Source of the DNA: Pseudomonas brassicacearum subsp. brassicacearum
Lineage (GTDB): Bacteria; Pseudomonadota; Gammaproteobacteria; Pseudomonadales; Pseudomonadaceae
Assembly (NCBI RefSeq): GCF_008801605.1
Contig: NZ_VZPJ01000022.1
Location: forward strand, 1 to 64,000
DNA length: 64,000 nucleotides
Direction: 5' to 3'
Part shown: positions 27,841 through 36,033 of the stretch, piece by piece
Layout of the letters: every line of letters starts with the position of its first letter
How positions within the stretch are numbered: position 1 is the stretch's first letter
Position numbers and translations under genes: made by a program
The notes under the pieces: model-generated
Databases searched by the model: none
Told to the model about the DNA's origin: nothing
Seen by the model: the letters and a program-made list of their open reading frames with translations, nothing else

Positions 27841-29067
27841 TCAGCTCGCCGCTTCCTTGTAGCCTTTCAACGCCTTGAGGCGCTCGCGCTTGATCGCCTC
27901 ACCCAGCTCCGGTCCCTTGAAGCCCTTCTCCAGCAAAGGCTGCACCGCCACCGCGCGGGCTGCTGCCGCTGCGCCCCGCAAATAATCAGCCTGTGGATAA
28001 CTTCTGTCTTCAAGCCCTTTGCGCCCCCGTGCATCCATCTCGCAGGCTGCGATGAACTCCTCGAAGCGCTGAGGTCGACGGTACACATCGAAACTCTGCA
28101 GCAGCTCAAGCAAAGTTGACGCCTTGAGCTCCAGCGCGCGATGACCATGGGTGTGGTATTGGCCAACCAGTAACGCCAATTCCTGACAGTCGCGGGGAGC
28201 CTTGAAGCGTTCGTTGACCGCTTTGATCAGCTTCAGCCCCGTGTGCTCATGGGCGATGTGTCGTGGCCATTCGTGTCGGGGTGTCAGGCCTTTGCCCAGG
28301 TCATGGAGCAGGCAGGCCCAGCGGACCGTCAGCGGTTGTTGGTGCAGGGCGGCTTGTTCCAGCACGCTCAGGGTATGGACGCCGGTGTCGATTTCCGGGT
28401 GATGGGCTTCAGGCTGGGGCACGCCAAACAGCGCATCGACCTCTGGCATCAGGACCTTGAGGGCCGTGCAGTCGCGCAAGACCTGGATAAATACCTGTGG
28501 CTGTTTTTCCATGAGGGCGCGGGAAATTTCTTTCCAGCTGCGCTCGGCCGTCAGTGCTTCCAGTTCGCCGGAATCGCTGAGTTGGCGCATCAGTTCAAGG
28601 GTTTCGTCCGCCACCTTGAAACCCAGCGGAGCATAACGCGCGGCGAAGCGGGCAACCCGCAGGACTCGAAGGGGATCTTCGGCGAAAGCGGGGGAAACGT
28701 GGCGTAGCACGCGGGCTTCCAGATCGCGTTGACCATGGTACGGATCGGTCAGGTTGCCGTGGTCATCTTCGGCCATGGCGTTGATCGTCAGGTCCCGGCG
28801 AACCAGGTCCTCCTCCAGGGTCACTTCAGGGCTGGCATGGAACACGAAGCCGCCATAACCTCGGCCGCTCTTGCGTTCGGTGCGGGCGAGGGCGTACTCC
28901 TCGCCGCTCTTCGGGTCGAGGAATACCGGAAAATCGGCCCCCACTGGGCGAAACCCCCTGGCGAGCATTTCCTCGGCGGTGGCACCCACCACGACCCGAT
29001 CGATGTCGGTGACGGGAATGCCCAGCAGGCGGTCGCGAACGGCGCCGCCGACTTTATAGATCTGCAT
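27841..29067 (-). CDS. cca: CCA-adding enzyme (tRNA nucleotidyltransferase with HD domain)
   Basis: A 408-residue class II nucleotidyltransferase that builds or repairs the tRNA 3' CCA end. The N-terminus MQIYKVGGAVRDRLLG and the catalytic DIDRVVVG (acidic pair) are intact, RRDLTINAMA follows, and a C-terminal HD phosphohydrolase domain contains HDLGKG, as in gammaproteobacterial enzymes. Its ribosome binding site CGGAGG lies in the 3' arm of a terminator-shaped hairpin immediately upstream. Confidence 0.96.
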   Translation of the reverse strand: MQIYKVGGAVRDRLLGIPVTDIDRVVVGATAEEMLARGFRPVGADFPVFLDPKSGEEYALARTERKSGRGYGGFVFHASPEVTLEEDLVRRDLTINAMAEDDHGNLTDPYHGQRDLEARVLRHVSPAFAEDPLRVLRVARFAARYAPLGFKVADETLELMRQLSDSGELEALTAERSWKEISRALMEKQPQVFIQVLRDCTALKVLMPEVDALFGVPQPEAHHPEIDTGVHTLSVLEQAALHQQPLTVRWACLLHDLGKGLTPRHEWPRHIAHEHTGLKLIKAVNERFKAPRDCQELALLVGQYHTHGHRALELKASTLLELLQSFDVYRRPQRFEEFIAACEMDARGRKGLEDRSYPQADYLRGAAAAARAVAVQPLLEKGFKGPELGEAIKRERLKALKGYKEAAS

Positions 29068-29119
29068 AAAAAACCTCCGTTGGTCCGACAGGATAACCTT
29101 TGCGTCGGACGTCCGGAGG
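29068..29119 (-). terminator. terminator-like hairpin that contains the cca ribosome binding site
   Basis: Minus-strand order: CCTCCG, four bases, TCCGAC, a 14-base loop, GTCGGA, four bases, CGGAGG, TTTTTT, then ATG of cca. The two six-pair stems with a symmetric internal loop plus the T run make an intrinsic terminator for the spoVR operon. CGGAGG is also a near-ideal Shine-Dalgarno site eight bases from the cca start. Confidence 0.75.
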
Positions 29120-29130
29120 CGAAAACGGGA

Positions 29131-30696
29131 TCAAAGATGAATGACGGCCAGATCCAGGCGACCGTAGTCTCCTTCGGCTTGTTCGCCTCTGGGTGGCACG
29201 TGATGGGTTTTCATCACTTGGTCGCCTTGCAGGGTTTCCAAGTGGATGTCGAAACCCCAGAGGCGATGCAGATGCTTGAGCACTTCGTCGGTGGAGTCGC
29301 CCAGCGGTTTGCGGTTGTGCGCCTGGTGCCGCAGGGTCAGCGAGCGATCTCCGCGGCGGTCAATGCTGTAGATCTGCACATTGGGCTCGCGATTGCCCAG
29401 GTTGTACTGCGCCGCCAGGGTTTCGCGAATGATGCGGTAGCCGCCCTCATCGTGAATGGCAGGTACCAGCAGGTCATCTTTCTGATCGTCATCGAGGATG
29501 CTGAACAGTTTCAGGTCGCGAATCACCTTGGGCGAGAGGTACTGCAGGATGAAGCTTTCGTCCTTGAAGCTGCTCATGGCGAATTTAATGGTGGACAACC
29601 AGTCCGAGCCAGCGATGTCCGGGAACCAGCGACGATCTTCCTCGGTGGGGTTTTCGCACATGCGCCGAATGTCGCGGTACATGGCGAAGCCCAGTGCGTA
29701 AGGATTGATACCGCTGTAGTACGGGCTGTCGAAGCCGGGCTGGAACACCACGCTGGTGTGGGAAGTCAGGAACTCGATCATGAAGCCGTCGGTGACCAGT
29801 CCCTCGTCGTACAGGTCGTTCATCAGCGTGTAGTGCCAGAACGTGGCCCAGCCCTCGTTCATGACCTGGGTTTGGCGCTGTGGATAGAAGTACTGGGCGA
29901 TCTTGCGCACGATGCGCACGATTTCCCGCTGCCACGGCTCAAGCAGCGGCGCATGTTTTTCAATGAAATAGAGAATGTTCTCCTGGGGTTCGGCAGGGAA
30001 TCGGGCATTGTCTTTTTCGTTGTACTTGTCTGCACCTTTGGGAATGGTGCGCCACAGATCGTTGATCTGTTTTTGCAGGTGCTCTTCGCGATCCTTCTGG
30101 CGCCGGCGTTCTTCTTCGGCGGAAATCGGATATGGCCGCTTGTAGCGGTCCACGCCGTAGTTCATCAGGGCGTGGCAGGAGTCCAGCAGGTCCTCCACCG
30201 CGTCGATACCATGGCGTTCCTCGCATTGCATGATGTACTGCTTGGCGAACACCAGGTAATCGATGATCGAGCTGGCATCGGTCCAGGTGCGGAACAGGTA
30301 GTTGCCCTTGAAGAAGCTGTTGTGCCCATAGCAGGCATGCGCCACCACCAGGGCCTGCATGCAGATGGTGTTTTCTTCCATCAGGTAGGCGATGCACGGA
30401 TCGGAGTTGATGACGATCTCATAGGCCAGCCCCATCTGGCCCCGGCTGTAGGATTTCTCGGTACTGAGGAAGTGCTTGCCGTAGGACCAGTGGTGATAGC
30501 CCAGCGGCATGCCGACCGACGCATAGGCGTCCATCATCTGCTCGGCGGTGATCACCTCGATCTGGTTCGGGTAGGTGTCGAGGGCATAACGGTCCGCGAT
30601 ACGGCTGATTTCGCGGTCGTAGGCCTTGATCAGCTCGAATGTCCATTCGGAGCCGGTGGAAATGGGCTGGCGCTTCTGCTCTTTTTTGGCGGTCAT
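29131..30696 (-). CDS. spoVR: SpoVR family protein (YcgB homologue)
   Basis: A 521-residue SpoVR-like protein. The family name comes from a Bacillus spore-cortex gene, but proteobacterial members act outside sporulation. Conserved His-rich stretches (YHHWSYGKHF, HACYGHNSFFKGNY) and NEGWATFWHY are present. It overlaps yeaH by four bases (ATGA) and is the third gene of the prkA-yeaH-spoVR module linked in enterobacteria and P. aeruginosa to starvation and stress survival. Biochemical role unknown. Confidence 0.95.
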   Translation of the reverse strand: MTAKKEQKRQPISTGSEWTFELIKAYDREISRIADRYALDTYPNQIEVITAEQMMDAYASVGMPLGYHHWSYGKHFLSTEKSYSRGQMGLAYEIVINSDPCIAYLMEENTICMQALVVAHACYGHNSFFKGNYLFRTWTDASSIIDYLVFAKQYIMQCEERHGIDAVEDLLDSCHALMNYGVDRYKRPYPISAEEERRRQKDREEHLQKQINDLWRTIPKGADKYNEKDNARFPAEPQENILYFIEKHAPLLEPWQREIVRIVRKIAQYFYPQRQTQVMNEGWATFWHYTLMNDLYDEGLVTDGFMIEFLTSHTSVVFQPGFDSPYYSGINPYALGFAMYRDIRRMCENPTEEDRRWFPDIAGSDWLSTIKFAMSSFKDESFILQYLSPKVIRDLKLFSILDDDQKDDLLVPAIHDEGGYRIIRETLAAQYNLGNREPNVQIYSIDRRGDRSLTLRHQAHNRKPLGDSTDEVLKHLHRLWGFDIHLETLQGDQVMKTHHVPPRGEQAEGDYGRLDLAVIHL

Positions 30697-31964
30697 GTCA
30701 CTAACCTGCGCTGGAAGAGTTCACGGAAGACCGGGTATATATCCCCGGCCGAGACCAATTGCTGTTGGGCAAATGTGTCGGAAAAAGCTTCGGCAATCCG
30801 TTCGTATTCGTACCACAAGGCCTGATGTTCGCGTGGAGTAATTTCCACGTAGGTGTAGTACTGGACGAACGGCATGATCTGGTTGATCAGGATGTCGCGG
30901 CAGATTGGTGAATCGTCGTTCCAGTTGTCACCGTCCGACGCCTGGGCTGCATAGATGTTCCATTCGTTGGCGGGGTAGCGCTCGGCCATGATCTCCTGCA
31001 TCAGCTTCAGGGCGCTGGAAACGATGGTGCCGCCGGTTTCCCTGGAATAGAAAAATTCCTCTTCGTCCACTTCCCGGGCACTGGTGTGATGGCGGATGAA
31101 CACTACATCGATCTTGTCGTAGTTCCGTTTCAGGAACAGGTACAACAGGATAAAGAAACGCTTGGCGATGTCCTTGGTGGCTTGGGTCATGGAACCGGAG
31201 ACGTCCATCAGGCAGAACATCACCGCCTTGGAGCTGGGGTTTGGTTGTTTCACCAGCAGGTTGTACTTGAGGTCGAACGTGTCGAGGAACGGTACGCGAT
31301 GGATGCGGGCGCTGAGTTTCTCGATTTCCGCTTCAAGGTCCTGAATGTCGCCAAAATTATCGGGTTCTTCGCGTTTCAGGCGGGCCAGTTCTTCCTTGGC
31401 CTCGCGCAGTTTGGCCCGGCTGCTGCCCGACAGTGCGATGCGCCGGGCGTGGGCTGAGCGAAGGGTGCGGATAATGTTGATGCGCGACGGATTGCCTTCA
31501 TTGCTGATCCCGGCACGCACGGTCTTGAAAGTGTCGGTGCCGGTCAGGTTGCGCTTGACCAGGTTCGGCAGTTCCAGGTCCTCGAACATGAACTCCAGGA
31601 ATTCCTCCTGGGTGATCTGGAACACGAACTCATCCATGCCTTCGCCGGAGTTGCCGGCCTTGCCGGGCCCCTTGCCGCCGCCTCCGCCCTGGGGACGGGG
31701 GATATGCTCGCCGCTGGTGAATTCCTTGTTGCCGGGGTGCACGACGGTCTGTTTGCCACCGCGACCATGGTGAAGCACCGGCTCGTCGATGTCGCGACCG
31801 GGGATGCTGATCTGTTCGCCGTGTTCCATGTCGGTAATGGAACGCCGGCTGACCGCCTCTTCGACGGCCTTCTTGATGTGGTCACGGTAACGCCGCAGAA
31901 ACCGCTGACGGTTCACCGTGCTCTTGTTCTTGCCATTAAGGCGTCGGTCGATCACATAGCTCAT
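30693..31964 (-). CDS. yeaH: DUF444 protein YeaH with VWA-type metal site
   Basis: A 423-residue DUF444 protein. A basic N-terminus (VNRQRFLRRYRDHIKKAV) and a Gly-rich linker (PQGGGGGKGPGKAGNSGEG, about 90-110) precede a C-terminal von Willebrand A-like domain with the MIDAS motif DVSGSMT. It is always found with the kinase PrkA and is presumed to be its partner. Translationally coupled to spoVR. No enzymatic activity is known. Confidence 0.95.
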   Translation of the reverse strand: MSYVIDRRLNGKNKSTVNRQRFLRRYRDHIKKAVEEAVSRRSITDMEHGEQISIPGRDIDEPVLHHGRGGKQTVVHPGNKEFTSGEHIPRPQGGGGGKGPGKAGNSGEGMDEFVFQITQEEFLEFMFEDLELPNLVKRNLTGTDTFKTVRAGISNEGNPSRINIIRTLRSAHARRIALSGSSRAKLREAKEELARLKREEPDNFGDIQDLEAEIEKLSARIHRVPFLDTFDLKYNLLVKQPNPSSKAVMFCLMDVSGSMTQATKDIAKRFFILLYLFLKRNYDKIDVVFIRHHTSAREVDEEEFFYSRETGGTIVSSALKLMQEIMAERYPANEWNIYAAQASDGDNWNDDSPICRDILINQIMPFVQYYTYVEITPREHQALWYEYERIAEAFSDTFAQQQLVSAGDIYPVFRELFQRRLVT

Positions 31965-31978
31965 AGGCCCCTCCGGGG

Positions 31979-32075
31979 GAGCTTCAAGTCGTAAGCCTCA
32001 AGCTGCAAGGGGCGTGGCGTCGAGCCATGGGCTCAACGCCGTTCCCTTACAGGCTGTAGCTAGAAGCTTGCCGCT
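31979..32075. repeat. imperfect inverted repeat (AGCTTCAAGC-type)
   Basis: GAGCTTCAAGTCGTAAGCCT and the following bases are partly mirrored by CTTACAGGCTGTAGCTAGAA and the following bases across the yeaH-prkA gap. It differs from the GTGGGAGC REPINs and resembles a second pseudomonad repeat class. It could reduce prkA-to-yeaH readthrough. Confidence 0.5.
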
Positions 32076-32077
32076 GC

Positions 32078-34000
32078 TTACTGCGATTTCCGGACCCGCA
32101 GATACCACTCGGAGAGCAGTCGTACCTGTTTGTCGGTGTAGCCACGTTCGACCATGCGTGTGACGAAATCGTTGTGTTTTTGCTGGTCCTCCTTGCTGGC
32201 CTTGGCGTTGAAACTGATGACTGGCAGCAGGTCTTCGGTGTTGGAGAACATTTTCTTCTCGATGACCACCCGCAGCTTTTCATAGCTGAGCCAGGTTGGG
32301 TTCTTGCCGTTGTTGTTGGCCCGGGCGCGCAGTACGAAGTTGACGATCTCGTTGCGGAAGTCCTTCGGATTGCTGATGCCCGCCGGTTTCTCGATTTTTT
32401 CCAGTTCCTCGTTGAGGGCCACGCGATTGAGTATTTCGCCGGTTTCCGGGTCGCGGTATTCCTGGTCCTGGATCCAGAAGTCTGCGTACAGCACGTAGCG
32501 GTCGAAGATGTTCTGGCCGTACTCGCTGTAGGACTCCAGATACGCCGTCTGGATTTCCTTGCCAATGAACTCGATGTAGCGTGGGGCCAGGTATTCCTTG
32601 AGGAAACGCAGGTAACGCTCGCGGGTTTCGGCCTGGAATTGCTCTTGCTCGATCTGCTGTTCCAGCACATACAGCAGGTGAACCGGGTTGGCTGCGATCT
32701 CGTGAGGGTCGAAGTTGAAGACCTTGGACAGGATCTTGAACGCGAAACGTGTGGACAGTCCGTTCATCCCTTCATCGACCCCCGCGTTGTCGCGGTATTC
32801 CTGGATCGACTTGGCCTTCGGATCGGTGTCCTTGAGGTTTTCACCGTCGTACACGCGCATCTTCGAATAGATGTTGGAGTTTTCCGGTTCCTTGAGGCGC
32901 GACAGCACCGTGAACTGGGCAAGCATCTTCAGGGTGTCGGGTGCGCAATGAGCCTTGGACAGCGAGCTGTTGAACAGCAGCTTGTCGTAGATCTTCACCT
33001 CGTCGCTCACTCGCAGGCAGTACGGCACCTTGACGATGTAGATCCGGTCGATGAAGGCCTCGTTGTTCTTGTTGTTGCGGAAGGTATGCCATTCCGATTC
33101 GTTGGAGTGGGCCAGCAGGATGCCGGTGAACGGAATGGCCCCCAGGCCCTCGGTGCTGTTGTAGTTGCCTTCCTGGGTGGCGGTCAGCAGTGGGTGCAGC
33201 ACCTTGATGGGCGCCTTGAACATTTCGACGAATTCCATCAGGCCCTGGTTGGCCCGGCACAGCGCGCCCGAATAGCTGTAGGCGTCGGCGTCGTTCTGTG
33301 GGAATTCTTCCAGTTTGCGGATATCGACCTTGCCCACCAGGGCGGAAATATCCTGGTTGTTTTCGTCACCCGGTTCGGTCTTGGCCACCGCGATCTGGTT
33401 GAGGATCGATGGGTAGAGCTTGACCACCTTGAACTGGCTGATGTCACCGCCGAACTCGGCCAGGCGCTTGGTTGCCCATGGCGACATGATGGTATTGAGA
33501 TAGCGGCGTGGAATGCCGAAGTCTTCCTCGAGGATCGCGCCATCTTCAGTGGCGTTGAACAGACCCAGAGGCGATTCGAACACCGGCGAGCCCTTGATGG
33601 CGTAGAAGGGCACTTTTTCGATCAGTTGCTTGAGCTTCTCGGCCAGGGACGATTTACCACCACCCACGGGGCCGAGCAGATAAAGGATTTGTTTCTTCTC
33701 TTCCAGGCCTTGGGCGGCATGGCGGAAATAGGACACGATTTGTTCGATGCATTCTTCCATCCCGTGGAAGTCCGCAAAGGCCGGATAGCGGCGAATCACC
33801 TTGTTGGAAAAGATTCGCGAGAGCCTCGAATTGGTCGAGGTATCCAGCAGCTCCGGTTCTCCGATTGCCAGCAACAGACGCTCCGCAGCCGATGCATAGG
33901 CACTGCGGTCCTGCTTGCAGAGTTCGAGGTATTCCTGCAGCGAGTATTCCTCCTGCCGCGTGGACTCGAAACGTTGCTGGAAGTGGCTAAAAATGCTCAT
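32078..34000 (-). CDS. prkA: PrkA family serine protein kinase (YeaG)
   Basis: A 640-residue AAA-type PrkA protein. The Walker A motif GPVGGGKSS is at about residue 111-119 and a PrkA C-terminal domain follows. E. coli YeaG is a Ser/Thr kinase of nitrogen and stationary stress; members in Bacillus have been proposed to be proteases, so the activity is debated. First gene of the module; ribosome binding site GAGG before ATG at 34000. The upstream gap has several perfect stem-loops. Confidence 0.95.
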   Translation of the reverse strand: MSIFSHFQQRFESTRQEEYSLQEYLELCKQDRSAYASAAERLLLAIGEPELLDTSTNSRLSRIFSNKVIRRYPAFADFHGMEECIEQIVSYFRHAAQGLEEKKQILYLLGPVGGGKSSLAEKLKQLIEKVPFYAIKGSPVFESPLGLFNATEDGAILEEDFGIPRRYLNTIMSPWATKRLAEFGGDISQFKVVKLYPSILNQIAVAKTEPGDENNQDISALVGKVDIRKLEEFPQNDADAYSYSGALCRANQGLMEFVEMFKAPIKVLHPLLTATQEGNYNSTEGLGAIPFTGILLAHSNESEWHTFRNNKNNEAFIDRIYIVKVPYCLRVSDEVKIYDKLLFNSSLSKAHCAPDTLKMLAQFTVLSRLKEPENSNIYSKMRVYDGENLKDTDPKAKSIQEYRDNAGVDEGMNGLSTRFAFKILSKVFNFDPHEIAANPVHLLYVLEQQIEQEQFQAETRERYLRFLKEYLAPRYIEFIGKEIQTAYLESYSEYGQNIFDRYVLYADFWIQDQEYRDPETGEILNRVALNEELEKIEKPAGISNPKDFRNEIVNFVLRARANNNGKNPTWLSYEKLRVVIEKKMFSNTEDLLPVISFNAKASKEDQQKHNDFVTRMVERGYTDKQVRLLSEWYLRVRKSQ

Positions 34001-34096
34001 GACGTCACCTCGCTCGATACGTGGAGCCGGTGTCGGATCAATCAGTCGATGCTGGACAGCCGCTGGGAACCCAGTTGCCGTTTTACCCCCCAGAAT

Positions 34097-34124
34097 GCTT
34101 TCAAGAATACAGGTTCTTGAAAGC
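34097..34124. repeat. perfect 11-pair stem-loop in the prkA leader
   Basis: GCTTTCAAGAA-TACAGG-TTCTTGAAAGC lies 97 bases upstream of the prkA start. It is unusually long for a chance inverted repeat and has no T run, so an operator or a message-leader structure is more likely than a terminator. Confidence 0.6.
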
Positions 34125-34234
34125 TGACTCCCGATGACCCGCGCGCCGGTGTACCGGCTCTCCCCTGTTTTGGATGGCCTGAGGCTAAGGATAGTTCGGA
34201 ATCGCGGAGGTAAAGGTGGAATACGTAATTAGTT

Positions 34235-34257
34235 ATGGCAGACCGTTCGTCTGCCAT
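34235..34257. repeat. perfect 9-pair stem-loop between glpE and prkA
   Basis: ATGGCAGAC-CGTTC-GTCTGCCAT. It is adjacent to the glpE 3' hairpin and has no T tract on either side. Confidence 0.55.
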
Positions 34258-34261
34258 CGCT

Positions 34262-34286
34262 CAAGCCCACGGTTCACGCGGGCTTG
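34262..34286 (-). terminator. terminator-like hairpin after glpE
   Basis: CAAGCCC(G)CG-TGAA-CCGTGGGCTTG on the minus strand, just past the glpE stop. A stable stem without a T run. Confidence 0.5.
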
Positions 34287-34300
34287 GACGGCATAAAAAA

Positions 34301-34630
34301 TTATTCGTGATTGTCTTGCGCTGTTTCTGAAGGATAAGTCGCACGCCACAACTCGAAACCGCCGTCCAGGCTGTAGACGTCGCTGAAGCCCTGGCTGACC
34401 AGATAGGCGGCTGCGCTCTGGCTGGAGTTGCCGTGATAGCAGACCACGACCGTAGGTGCATCGAGGTCGGCGGCACGGATGAAGTCGGCGATGGAATGGT
34501 TATCCAGATGCCGGGAGCCACTGATATGCGAAGCCGCAAAAGTGGCTGGGTCGCGGACGTCGACGACGACCGCGCCTTGCTCGCGCAGGGCCTGGGCCTG
34601 TTCCGGGGGGATGCGTTTGAATTCGCTCAT
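34301..34630 (-). CDS. glpE: thiosulfate sulfurtransferase GlpE (single-domain rhodanese)
   Basis: A 109-residue rhodanese. The active-site loop CYHGNSSQ places the nucleophile at Cys64, and VVVDVRDPATFAASHISGS is the usual CH2A region. It transfers sulfane sulfur to cyanide or thioredoxin-like acceptors. The start MSEFKRIPPE at 34630 has a good site (AGGAG); an open extension to 34666 is not needed. It follows apaH in the same direction. Confidence 0.93.
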   Translation of the reverse strand: MSEFKRIPPEQAQALREQGAVVVDVRDPATFAASHISGSRHLDNHSIADFIRAADLDAPTVVVCYHGNSSQSAAAYLVSQGFSDVYSLDGGFELWRATYPSETAQDNHE

Positions 34631-34662
34631 GAGGGGCTCCTGTAGCTGAAGCGCAACGCCGG

Positions 34663-35538
34663 TCAAACGGCAGTGCCGGCCGGCAATGGTGCAGTGGTCG
34701 GGTGATGGGTTTTGGCGTGGCCCTGTTCATCGCAATCGCAATGCAGTTGCTCGCCAGTGTCGACGTTCATCAGGGTCATGGCGCTGCCCCACACGCAACC
34801 GGTATCGAGGGCGAAGACGCCGGGCTCGTCGGATTGGCCGCCCAGTGCCGCCCAGTGTCCGAAAATAATCTTCAGGTTACGGGTCTTGCGCTCACTGTGC
34901 TTGAACCAGGGGGCATAGCCGGGCGGCGCCGTCTCGATGCCTTCCTTGCCCTTGAGATCGAGCTTGCCGTCGCGGGTGCAGAAGCGCATGCGCGTGAAAT
35001 AATTGGTGATGACGCGCAGACGAGCGCTGCCAGTGAGGTCGTTGTCCCACTTGACCGGCTCGTTGCCGTACATGCCATCCAGGTAGGGGGCGAACAGATT
35101 GTCGTCGCGCAATGCCTGTTCGACTTCGCCAGCACACTTGAGCGCCTTGCGCAGGGACCACTGGGGCGGAATGCCGGCATGAACCAGTGCGAGGTTGCGC
35201 GCCTCGTCGTAGTGCATGAGCTTCTGCTGGCGCAACCACTCCAGCAGTTCAACGCAATCGGGGGCGTCGAGAATTTCGCTCAAGGTGTCGGACTTTTTCA
35301 GGCGCTCGATGTTCTGCCAGGCAGCCAGCAGATGCAGGTCGTGGTTGCCCAGCACGCACACCAGCGACTGACGAATACTGTAGAGAAAGCGCAACGTCTC
35401 GAGGGACTGCGGGCCACGGTTGACCAGGTCGCCCACCAGCCACAGCGTGTCTTTTTGAGGATCGAAAGCAACGCGCTCCAGCAGGCACTTGAGCGGATCG
35501 AGGCAGCCTTGCAGGTCGCCGACCGCATACGTGGCCAT
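34663..35538 (-). CDS. apaH: symmetrical bis(5'-nucleosyl)-tetraphosphatase ApaH
   Basis: A 291-residue metallophosphatase that splits Ap4A, and removes Np4 caps from RNA, into two ADP units. The phosphoesterase motifs GDLQGC, GDLVNRGP and GNHD are all present. The start MATYAVGDLQG at 35538 shares a base with the apaG stop (TGATG), so translation is coupled. The long open extension upstream to 35769 only shadows apaG. Confidence 0.97.
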   Translation of the reverse strand: MATYAVGDLQGCLDPLKCLLERVAFDPQKDTLWLVGDLVNRGPQSLETLRFLYSIRQSLVCVLGNHDLHLLAAWQNIERLKKSDTLSEILDAPDCVELLEWLRQQKLMHYDEARNLALVHAGIPPQWSLRKALKCAGEVEQALRDDNLFAPYLDGMYGNEPVKWDNDLTGSARLRVITNYFTRMRFCTRDGKLDLKGKEGIETAPPGYAPWFKHSERKTRNLKIIFGHWAALGGQSDEPGVFALDTGCVWGSAMTLMNVDTGEQLHCDCDEQGHAKTHHPTTAPLPAGTAV

Positions 35539-35918
35539 CAGTGCAGGGCTCCGGGCACGGCCAGACGGAAGGGTTTGATGACGGCGTCGAAGCGTTTGCC
35601 GTCCTCGGCCAGCATCTGGTAGGTGCCCTGCATGGTGCCGACCTTGGTCGTCATCACCGTGCCGCTGCTGTAGCTGTGGCTTTTGCCAGCGTCGATCAAC
35701 GGCTGCTGGCCGACCACACCTTCGCCACGCACTTCTTCGACATGGCCATCGCCGTCGGTGATGATCCAATGCCGTGACAGCAGCCTGGCCGGCAAGGAGC
35801 CGTTGTTGCGCACGGTAATGCTGTAGGCGAAGGCGAAGCGGTCATGCTCGGGTTGCGACTGTTCTGCCAGAAAACGGGTGGTGACGCTGACGTCGACCTG
35901 GTAACGAGGATCGGACAT
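35538..35918 (-). CDS. apaG: Co2+/Mg2+ efflux-associated protein ApaG
   Basis: A 126-residue ApaG-domain protein with a fibronectin-III-like fold. The conserved core FAYSITVRNNGSLPARLLSR and VVGQQPLIDAGKSHSYSSG are visible. It is nearly always located with rsmA and apaH. The precise role is unresolved; links to metal tolerance and Ap4A metabolism are reported in enterobacteria. Confidence 0.95.
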   Translation of the reverse strand: MSDPRYQVDVSVTTRFLAEQSQPEHDRFAFAYSITVRNNGSLPARLLSRHWIITDGDGHVEEVRGEGVVGQQPLIDAGKSHSYSSGTVMTTKVGTMQGTYQMLAEDGKRFDAVIKPFRLAVPGALH

Positions 35919-35982
35919 GCAAAAAGGCCTTAAAAGCGAAGCGGGACGCGGGCGCGACTCAAGAGTTCAGTCTAGGCCAAGT

Positions 35983-36017
35983 ATCGGGTAGTAGACCAGA
36001 CTAGCGTACTGCCCGAT
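35983..36017. repeat. stem-loop between rsmA and apaG
   Basis: ATCGGGTAGTA and TACTGCCCGAT are 11-base inverted arms with one non-Watson-Crick pair around a 13-base loop, just past the rsmA stop. No T tract. Confidence 0.4.
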
Positions 36018-36033
36018 AGCGCTCGTCACCGGT

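Larger units (their letters stand above)
34001..34300. other. hairpin-rich gap upstream of prkA
   Basis: This 300-base non-coding region must contain the prkA promoter and the glpE 3' end. It carries four perfect or near-perfect stem-loops: 34097-34124, 34145-34158, 34235-34257 and 34262-34286. None has a clear T tract. Confidence 0.6.

Noticed and set aside
28729..30825. Long plus-strand open frame (698 codons) opposite spoVR
   Set aside because: It is the antisense shadow of a well-supported gene with strong family motifs; its translation is low in complexity and matches nothing I recognise. GC-rich third positions keep antisense frames open.
32174..34120. Plus-strand open frame (648 codons) opposite prkA
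   Set aside because: Same reason: antisense shadow of PrkA, no ribosome site or motifs.
34042..34257. 71-codon minus-strand frame upstream of prkA
   Set aside because: It spans three of the perfect stem-loops and has no ribosome site; more likely untranslated leader.
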